A DNA stretch of 5,256 nt from CAZCAQ01 sp964563965 (GTDB lineage: Bacteria > Patescibacteriota > WWE3 > UBA101185 > UBA10185), in contig CAZLZI010000051.1 in assembly GCA_964563965.1 (NCBI GenBank), positions 1 through 5,256 on the forward strand, read 5' to 3'. A program made the translations under genes and the position numbers. Each line of letters starts with the position of its first letter. Within the stretch, counting starts at the first letter, position 1. This document shows positions 1-5,256 of the stretch, in pieces. The notes under the pieces were generated by a model that saw nothing but the letters and a program-made list of their open reading frames with translations, ran no database searches and was not told where the DNA came from.

Positions 1-28
1 TCTAGTCTTGTTTGTTTTTACCTTTTCT

Positions 29-58
29 TTGTACACAATGGGAAGTATTATATATACT
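29..58 (+). promoter_or_regulatory. Candidate promoter for the HIT gene
   Basis: TTGTAC at 29-34 (a weak -35, three of six matches), an 18-bp spacer, then TATACT at 53-58 (five of six matches to the -10 consensus). Transcription would begin near 65, leaving only about 11 nt before the ATG at 76. This fits the absence of a Shine-Dalgarno and would make the mRNA nearly leaderless. The surroundings are so AT-rich that chance matches are likely. Confidence 0.35.
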
Positions 59-74
59 AATTTAGTATATTCAA
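47..74 (-). promoter_or_regulatory. Candidate divergent promoter firing toward the left edge
   Basis: On the minus strand TTGAAT (74-69, four of six matches) is followed after 16 bp by a perfect TATAAT (52-47). If real, it would drive a gene to the left of the window, divergent from the HIT gene. No start codon for such a gene is visible in positions 1-46 at a sensible distance from a ribosome binding site, so the gene itself is not seen. AT-rich background lowers confidence. Confidence 0.3.
52..70. repeat. Perfect 9-1-9 inverted repeat upstream of the HIT gene, candidate operator
   Basis: The arms ATATACTAA (52-60) and TTAGTATAT (62-70) are exact reverse complements around a single T at 61, ending 5 nt before the HIT start codon. 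The repeat covers the candidate plus-strand -10 and the spacer and part of the -35 of the candidate minus-strand promoter, as an operator in a divergent control region would. With a one-base centre it is better shaped for a dimeric DNA-binding protein than for an RNA hairpin, and no T-tract follows to make it a terminator. Confidence 0.45.
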
Positions 75-75
75 T

Positions 76-579
76 ATGAATAAAACACTTGACCCATACT
101 CCATAGAAGCCCAAATGAATGCCAAACTAGGTCAATGGTACGACCATATTGCAAATACAATAACTAAATGTCCATTTTGTGATTTAAAAGCCAAATACTT
201 TGTCATAGAAGGCACTCATAGCGTGCTAACAGTTAATCTTTTTCCTTATGAAGACGGACATTTGATGGTCATCCCTAAGCGCCATATTGAAAAAATTGAG
301 CATATATCTATAGAAGAGACCATTGAAACACAGGAACTTGTAGCAAAAGGTATTAAACTCCTCAAAACAGAGTTTAACTATACAAGTATAAATGTCCTAT
401 ATAGAGAAGGTGGAGAAAAAGCAGGACAGAGCCTACTTCATATTCACACTCATATCCTACCTGTTGACCGGATATTAAATTACAGACAAGGTGGATTTGA
501 TTTCAATTTCCAAAAGATTAAGTATCCGCCGATTGAAATAGCCCAAAAGCTTCGTAAGTTAGCTAAAGAATTATTCTAA
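76..579 (+). CDS. HIT-family nucleotide hydrolase/transferase (histidine triad protein)
   Basis: A complete 167-residue protein of the histidine triad superfamily. These cytosolic enzymes hydrolyse or transfer nucleotidyl groups on substrates such as AMP-phosphoramidates or diadenosine polyphosphates. Seen in the sequence: the triad H122-x-H124-x-H126 (HIHTHIL, positions 439-459), with the middle His the expected nucleophile from Hint/Fhit chemistry; the preceding A-G-Q-S segment (116-119), matching the Gln-Ser of Hint-type enzymes; N54-L-F-P-Y-x-x-G-H62-L-M-V-I-P-K-x-H70, the usual nucleotide-binding strand; and C32-P-F-C35, a pair that binds zinc with histidines in many bacterial HIT proteins. 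It has an N-terminal extension of about 30 residues and a Lys-rich C-terminal helix. ATG at 76 is the first start after an in-frame TAA at 58-60. No clear Shine-Dalgarno is present; the ATG at 115 is a less likely alternative. The substrate cannot be assigned; an Ap4A phosphorylase/hydrolase-like role is possible. Its 3' end overlaps the convergent A2M gene by 9 bp. Confidence 0.93.
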   Translation: MNKTLDPYSIEAQMNAKLGQWYDHIANTITKCPFCDLKAKYFVIEGTHSVLTVNLFPYEDGHLMVIPKRHIEKIEHISIEETIETQELVAKGIKLLKTEFNYTSINVLYREGGEKAGQSLLHIHTHILPVDRILNYRQGGFDFNFQKIKYPPIEIAQKLRKLAKELF

Positions 580-3500
580 TATATTAATTATTCTGCCCTC
601 AGTGTTTGCTCTAATATCGGGTGAATACATTTCATAAACTTGAGCTGGCCTAAGTCTATATTCTCCGGGTGTTACTGCGCGTATTGCATAAGTGTATTCG
701 TAAACACCTCGTGACAAATAGTCTATAAAAAGAGCTGTTCTATCGTCCATATGATCGGCATGGGAGTAGTAAAGCTTGGCGGTCCCTTTATCTTCTTCGA
801 TATTGTTATCTGCAGCATAGTATTTAGTAGAAGCTTCATTAGTAAGACTTCCATTGATTGATTCAGCACCGGCAGGTAAGTAGTCTTCAATTACTAAGTT
901 TTTACGAGTATTAGGAGCTGCAATTGTTAATTTCACAAAATAGCTCTCCCCTGCTTTAAAGTTACCATCAGTAACTTCATCGCCGTCTGTTGTATAAAAC
1001 CTTCGATCAAGTCCTAGTTCATTGGATTCAATCTCAACAGTTTCAAATGGCTCAAAAGATGTTAAAAGTACAGCATAAAAGTTCCTACCTCCCTGTACGA
1101 ACTTTGTTTTAATTTCGTTTTCCCCTACTTTGAATAATGTATTTAAAAGACTAAAACTTACCTCATACGGCTTAAAAGAAAACTTCTCTAACGCACCATT
1201 GCCTGCTTGTGTACCGTTTATGAATAACTCGACTTTTGAATCTCGTAGCTTTGTACCGGTAACAATATAGTTCTCAAGAATTGCAACTGAAGAAGTTCGC
1301 ATAGCGTAGGTATTAATTTCTTGTTTTGCTTTAAGCCCATCCTGCACTAAGTAGGTAATTGCAAGATCACTAACAGGACTTCTTGGATCAGTTTTGTTTA
1401 GAGCTCTAAGTACGGCAGCTGTAGCAGTTGTACCGTCCCCTATATACCAATCATACTTTGGGTTAGTCCAAAACACTCTTCCTGAACCATAATCAGCATG
1501 CAGCAGTACGTTTGCTTTAAGTGTCGACATATGGCTCTTCCAGTCGTGCGGACTTGCCTTCATAGCAAGAATCAGATATGCCTTTTCATAATCTGACATA
1601 GTCGGGTATCTTGAGTATGCGGCAGAGATGAAAGAAGTCGCATCGTAACCTACAAGTTGCAAAACATAAACTGCGTGAGTGTCTTGCTCACGCATATTAG
1701 CTGCCATATAAGATCTTCCTTTGTCTATTACAGAATCATTAACTATGAAACCTTCCTTCTTTGCTTCATATAGTACTTCAAGGACTCGCGCCGTATTCTG
1801 GCTATCTGCTAGTGAATTTTCCCAGAACCCCCAACCGCCGTCGCTGTGCTGAGTCTTAAGTAATCTTTCTACACCATCTTTGATATTTGCTTCTAAATAA
1901 AGGTTTTGTTTTTCACCTTGCGACTTATTAAATCTTATAAGGTAAATTTGTGGTAGCAATTTGCTAGAAACCTGTTCGTTACATTGGTATACATAACTAA
2001 TGAGTTGCTGACTTAATTCTTTTGAGGCTCCAATTAATGAGGAATATGCCCTAACCTTTAGACTGGAATTTTTGCGATCTAAAGTTGGGGATATTGAAAC
2101 AGTATTATTGCCTTCATAGGACGCAGTATTTGTATAGCTTTCAACTTTTTCAACCCCGAACGGATAGATTGGCAGTTTCTTTTCCACAATGTCTACAATT
2201 TTCCCATTAGCACTAAGTGTTAATGTAATCTGCGCAGTCTCAGCCGACGAGGTGGTGGCCTTAAACGTAACTCGCTTTGAACTTCCCGCATCCACTTGTG
2301 CACTGACTAAAGGACTTCCTATGGTTAGTCCGTTCGCTTTAATGCTCAGGTCTAACTTTAGACTGGTTCGCGAAGTGTTATGAATTACAGCTGCCAAATC
2401 AAACTTATCACCTGAGCGAAGGAATCTTGGAAATGCCGGATCGACAAAGTAATCTCTGCGGGTTGTGAAAAGAGAGACAGTTTGCCCAAATTTATCACCT
2501 TCCGCACTTTGCGCTAGTACAAATGCATTCCAGCGAGTTGTGGAATCAGGTAAGGTAAATGGAACAACTACCTTGCCACTTCCATCTGTTGTAACTTTAG
2601 GTAACCAAAGTGCCGTTTCTGCAAAATTCGAGCGTGTGAGGTCAATGTACGCACCCCCAGCACCACCTTTACTGCCTGAACCTCCTTTGGCTCCAATTTC
2701 AGTATTAGCATTTATTCTATCTAGAGACGTGATCAAACTTTGAAATGTTCTCACACTTAAAAATCTTGCTGAATAAAAATAGTCAAACACATTAGCTCTT
2801 TTAATTGGACTGATTGTGAGAAGCGCGTCATCAACTAAGGCTACTGTCACTTCACTATCTCTAAGTGGATTACCTTTCGAGTCTTTAACATAAACTTCAA
2901 GGTTACCTTTCTCCTTTGGAGCGTAGTTTTGCTTATTTGACTTAACTGCTACACCTAGTTTCTTTAAAGATGCATCTACTTTAATATTTGTGATGCCCAT
3001 CTTGAACTGAGGAGGTGTGTATACATCTTTGCCAGCGCCAATAATGAGAGTGGAAACGTATACATTAGGTACAAACTTATCCGAGATAGGTAATTCGATT
3101 TCGTTACCACTAGCATTTTGCTTAAATACTTTGTGGTATACAACTCCTTCTGCTTCTACTGTCAGAAGGCCTACTCCTTTTTCAATATTTGCCGTAGTTA
3201 GAATTTTGGCAGAATCCCCAACCTTGTATTCTCCGCGATCTGTAATAACTTCTACTCTATCGTGATTTTCTTGCTGCCAATAACCGCTATCTGATGACGA
3301 ACTGACATAAAGCCTCGAATCTGTNNNNNNNNNNNNNNNNNNNNNNNNNNNNNNNNNNNNNNNNNNNNNNNNNNNNNNNNNNNNNNNNNNNNNNNNNNNN
3401 NNNNNNNNNNNNNNNNNNNNNNNNCCTTCGTAGGAATAATCTTCTCCAAAGTACTTTTTATCCGAATAAAACTTAAAGTCAGGACTGGCTTTTGAATTGA

Positions 3501-5256
3501 AAATAAAATCACGCTTAAAAATAGAGTATGAAGTCTGGGCGCCCGATACCGGAGATCCGTAGAAATACTTTGCTTGAGCTTTTAGAGTCTGTGGAGCATT
3601 ACGCAAAGCACTCCGGGGAACAACACTTGTTACTTCAAAATCAGGACGCTGATAATACTGCACAGAGAAATCACTATAATAAGTCTCAAATAGTCCTGTA
3701 GGTGAGGTTATACCCAATGAATATGTACCTGTTGAAGCTGACGCAGGGATTGTAAACTCCCCTACCTTATCAGCACCATTATCTGTAAATTCTCTTTCAT
3801 ACATTTGTTTCAGATTCCAAGATGCGTCGTAACCATGGATAGTTACTTTAATAGGAATACCCTCTAGGTTTGGGGTACTGTATGTATATAGCTTGTTTTC
3901 TCGAATAATTACTTTATAAGAAAGCTTTTGTCCTGGCCTATAAAGAGTTCTATCAGTTAGTGCAAAAACTTTATAGCCTTTTGGACCGTTATTTGTAGTT
4001 GAATAATCGTAATTAACATTTGCAAAGTCGTAATATGAGATACCTTGATCCCAATCCCCTTTCACAAAGCCAACATCCCCCGCGCCCCTAGCAACTACAT
4101 AGTATTTGTCTGATTCAATATTCTTAAATGCGAAATTATCTTTTAGTTGTGCAACACCTTGGCTATCTGTCCTACCTCCTACAATCTTTTTAACTAATGC
4201 TTTTGAACTGCTTACATTTGAGAAAACGTCAGCTGCGGTTTTAGGAGCTACAAGAATCTTATAAACTTCTACACTGTAATTTGGCTTAACTTCTTGTTTT
4301 GAAGTACTTGCAGCCCAAACAAATACGCCATCATGTGAAAGTTTGGCTGTTAAAGCCGTATCCCCTACAAACAATAACATTGCATCTTGATATTTAGTTG
4401 AAGAAGCATCTTTTATACTAAGTACATAAAACCCAGGCTTTATGTTGTACTTTGCATCTTTATTAAAATTGAAGATGGTATCAGTTATGACATTAGGAGA
4501 AATATCAAAGCTCTTGGTCCACGTACCGACTTTTTTAACACCAAGTCGTGTTAACTCTGAAGCAGTTAAATCGTCTGGGCCAAATGTTTCATTTGAGTAA
4601 GCATTGTATCTTGTAGAACTCATAACAGCGTATTGCTCTGCAGTTATTTCAAACAGGTTGTATTCCAGCTTTGGAATATTAGTTGTTCTAACAATTACGC
4701 GTTTATCAATATGAGCTGCATAATTTGTAAACTTTTGATTACGTGGATAAATGGATATGGACAAGTACGGGGTAACGGCCTTGGTAGTAAATGTCACACT
4801 TCCTCCATTGGGTAAGGGCCTGCCAAATTTATCTGCAATACCACTTGGTATGGTAATAGTGTAAGTAGTAGATGGCTCTAAAACCTTAGATAACAGTGCA
4901 TCTGTATCGCTAACACCAATATATTCATAGAAACCTTTTTGCCCATTAACGCTTATATTTGTCGCAAGAGTTGAGGATGCCATCGGAGAGGCAAAATGTG
5001 CACGAATCTCTTTCTCATAATCAATATCTTTTGCACCATTTGCAATACTAAAACCTTGAAATCTAGGTAATGGAGAGGGTGTTAGTGTCAGCTCTCTGCT
5101 TAAAGTTGTAGATGCCGATTTCGTAGCCCCTAAAATTCCTGGATCAATTTTAAAAGTATAAACATTAGAAGGTTTCAAAGATCTAATTGGCGTTATTTTT
5201 ACAATATAGCGCCCATCAACAATCTCTTGATCACAGTACTCACTCCAATACGAGTC
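571..5256 (-). CDS. Alpha-2-macroglobulin family protein with thioester, 5'-truncated by window edge and interrupted by an assembly gap
   Basis: A very large, probably secreted or surface-anchored protease-trap protein. In characterised bacterial A2Ms, protease cleavage of a bait segment activates a Cys-Gln thioester that covalently captures the attacker. The frame is open to the right edge, so the true start and signal sequence lie outside. The TTG at 5178 is not the start: 26 further in-frame codons precede it. Numbering from the edge, domains are approximately: end of one Ig-like domain (1-60); SbsA-type Ig-like (Big_5; 62-161, with FASPM and a TFTT end); MG1 and MG2-type domains (162-425); A2M_N domain (426-540, TDRTLYRPGQ at 434-443, ending YQRPDFEV); part of MG3; gap (611-644); MG5/MG6 (645-815, DRGEYKVGDSA); bait (816-872); A2M domain (ETALWLP, FTLPDSTTRWNAF); MG8; thioester domain (about 1085-1335, CNEQ at 1092-1095, DGGWGFW at 1139-1145); C-terminal MG10-like domain (EDYLPAG, then TPGEYRLRP and YSPDIRANT). 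No C-terminal membrane anchor is seen. Stop TAA at 571-573. Family assignment is firm; the physiological target is unknown. Confidence 0.95.
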   Translation of the reverse strand, partial: DSYWSEYCDQEIVDGRYIVKITPIRSLKPSNVYTFKIDPGILGATKSASTTLSRELTLTPSPLPRFQGFSIANGAKDIDYEKEIRAHFASPMASSTLATNISVNGQKGFYEYIGVSDTDALLSKVLEPSTTYTITIPSGIADKFGRPLPNGGSVTFTTKAVTPYLSISIYPRNQKFTNYAAHIDKRVIVRTTNIPKLEYNLFEITAEQYAVMSSTRYNAYSNETFGPDDLTASELTRLGVKKVGTWTKSFDISPNVITDTIFNFNKDAKYNIKPGFYVLSIKDASSTKYQDAMLLFVGDTALTAKLSHDGVFVWAASTSKQEVKPNYSVEVYKILVAPKTAADVFSNVSSSKALVKKIVGGRTDSQGVAQLKDNFAFKNIESDKYYVVARGAGDVGFVKGDWDQGISYYDFANVNYDYSTTNNGPKGYKVFALTDRTLYRPGQKLSYKVIIRENKLYTYSTPNLEGIPIKVTIHGYDASWNLKQMYEREFTDNGADKVGEFTIPASASTGTYSLGITSPTGLFETYYSDFSVQYYQRPDFEVTSVVPRSALRNAPQTLKAQAKYFYGSPVSGAQTSYSIFKRDFIFNSKASPDFKFYSDKKYFGEDYSYEXXXXXXXXXXXXXXXXXXXXXXXXXXXXXXXXXXTDSRLYVSSSSDSGYWQQENHDRVEVITDRGEYKVGDSAKILTTANIEKGVGLLTVEAEGVVYHKVFKQNASGNEIELPISDKFVPNVYVSTLIIGAGKDVYTPPQFKMGITNIKVDASLKKLGVAVKSNKQNYAPKEKGNLEVYVKDSKGNPLRDSEVTVALVDDALLTISPIKRANVFDYFYSARFLSVRTFQSLITSLDRINANTEIGAKGGSGSKGGAGGAYIDLTRSNFAETALWLPKVTTDGSGKVVVPFTLPDSTTRWNAFVLAQSAEGDKFGQTVSLFTTRRDYFVDPAFPRFLRSGDKFDLAAVIHNTSRTSLKLDLSIKANGLTIGSPLVSAQVDAGSSKRVTFKATTSSAETAQITLTLSANGKIVDIVEKKLPIYPFGVEKVESYTNTASYEGNNTVSISPTLDRKNSSLKVRAYSSLIGASKELSQQLISYVYQCNEQVSSKLLPQIYLIRFNKSQGEKQNLYLEANIKDGVERLLKTQHSDGGWGFWENSLADSQNTARVLEVLYEAKKEGFIVNDSVIDKGRSYMAANMREQDTHAVYVLQLVGYDATSFISAAYSRYPTMSDYEKAYLILAMKASPHDWKSHMSTLKANVLLHADYGSGRVFWTNPKYDWYIGDGTTATAAVLRALNKTDPRSPVSDLAITYLVQDGLKAKQEINTYAMRTSSVAILENYIVTGTKLRDSKVELFINGTQAGNGALEKFSFKPYEVSFSLLNTLFKVGENEIKTKFVQGGRNFYAVLLTSFEPFETVEIESNELGLDRRFYTTDGDEVTDGNFKAGESYFVKLTIAAPNTRKNLVIEDYLPAGAESINGSLTNEASTKYYAADNNIEEDKGTAKLYYSHADHMDDRTALFIDYLSRGVYEYTYAIRAVTPGEYRLRPAQVYEMYSPDIRANTEGRIINILE
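1972..1983 (-). other. Thioester motif CNEQ of the A2M protein
   Basis: The codons TGT-AAC-GAA-CAG encode Cys-Asn-Glu-Gln in the context YVYQCNEQVSSKLLP. This matches the family pattern (CxEQ followed by a Ser and a Leu-Pro) in which the Cys thiol and Gln side chain form the internal thioester. The downstream DGGWGFW (about 1822-1842) is the familiar start of an alpha/alpha-toroid repeat of the thioester domain. Both Cys and Gln are intact, so the protein belongs with thioester-bearing bacterial A2Ms of the E. coli YfhM type rather than the thioester-less YfaS/MagD type. Confidence 0.92.
2641..2811 (-). other. Bait-like region with glycine-rich segment in the A2M protein
   Basis: About 57 codons between the end of the MG6-type domain (VDDALLTI) and the A2M domain (ETALWLP). 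It contains several basic sites (IKR, SAR, SVR, LDR) and then a Gly/Ser/Lys-rich stretch with KGGSGS followed by KGGAGG (about 2653-2691). In bacterial A2Ms the exposed bait segment and a Gly-rich linker sit at this point in the chain. The exact bait limits are inferred from position, not demonstrated. Confidence 0.6.
3325..3424. other. Assembly gap (100 N) inside the A2M gene
   Basis: Exactly 100 undetermined bases, the common placeholder length for a scaffold gap of unknown size. Both flanks read as A2M-family sequence in the same minus-strand frame if the gap is taken as 100 bp. The codon at 3424-3426 reads GGN on the minus strand, so the residue after the last resolved Glu (DYSYE) is Gly whatever the missing base is. 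Family architecture suggests that more than 33 residues are missing here. Confidence 0.97.

Noticed and set aside
577..586. 10-bp palindrome TAATATATTA at the HIT stop, as a terminator
   Set aside because: It is entirely A/T with no loop and no T-tract, and most of it lies within the A2M coding sequence, so it cannot be supported as a terminator.
2189..2743. Two plus-strand open frames (2189-2383 and 2465-2743) antisense to the A2M gene
   Set aside because: They are shadows of a strongly conserved protein on the other strand, with no recognisable domain and no ribosome binding site.
3017..3265. Plus-strand open frame antisense to the A2M gene
   Set aside because: It lies opposite well-conserved MG5/MG6 coding sequence and has no recognisable features.
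3325..3424. Possible frameshift or gene split at the gap
   Set aside because: Both flanks read in the same frame with the given gap length and follow the expected domain order, so one gene with missing sequence is the simplest reading.
3252..3512. Second minus-strand open frame spanning the N gap
   Set aside because: It owes its length to the undetermined bases and overlaps the A2M frame, whose residues on both sides match the family.
4633..4815. Small Cys-rich plus-strand open frame
   Set aside because: Antisense to the MG1/Ig-like part of A2M; its cysteines are by-products of the complementary codons, and there is no sign of independent coding.
5176..5178. TTG on the minus strand as start codon of the A2M gene
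   Set aside because: The frame stays open for 26 more codons to the window edge, those codons read as part of an Ig-like domain, and no signal peptide follows the TTG. The gene is simply truncated by the edge.
1..5256. CRISPR arrays, tRNA or rRNA genes, insertion sequences, toxin-antitoxin or phage genes
   Set aside because: The window is almost fully covered by two housekeeping- or defence-type protein genes; no repeat arrays, structured RNA genes or transposase-like sequence were seen on either strand.

Overview
The window is an AT-rich bacterial fragment (probably a metagenomic scaffold, since it carries a run of exactly 100 Ns) holding two convergent protein-coding genes and one short promoter-like intergenic stretch. 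Both genes use the standard code: neither has an in-frame TGA. The low GC, the Lys/Asn/Tyr-rich proteins and the Ig-like plus alpha-2-macroglobulin architecture would suit an uncultured bacterium, for example of the candidate phyla radiation. That placement is a weak inference; the window has no marker gene to settle it.

Layout: positions 1-75 are non-coding and contain a perfect 9-1-9 inverted repeat flanked by promoter-like hexamers on both strands. Positions 76-579 (+) encode a complete 167-residue HIT-family nucleotide-binding protein with an intact His-x-His-x-His motif and an N-terminal CPFC pair. Positions 571-5256 (-) hold the 3' part, about 1560 codons, of a very large alpha-2-macroglobulin (A2M) family protein. 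Its 5' end, with the expected secretion signal, lies beyond the right edge. The two genes overlap tail to tail by 9 bp. A 100-N gap at 3325-3424 interrupts the A2M gene.

The A2M protein has an SbsA-type Ig-like domain, a chain of macroglobulin domains, a bait-like segment with a Gly-rich stretch, an alpha/alpha thioester domain with a CNEQ thioester motif, and a C-terminal macroglobulin (receptor-binding-like) domain. Only two cysteines occur in the visible protein: the thioester Cys and one near the N-terminal edge. This points to a functional, covalently trapping protease inhibitor on the outside of the cell. The HIT protein is a cytosolic nucleotide hydrolase or transferase. Nothing suggests that the two work together; they are convergent neighbours.

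I do not see a novel multi-gene system. The points most worth a second look are the cysteine-depleted thioester A2M, the probably undersized assembly gap, and the palindromic, possibly bidirectional promoter region at the left edge.
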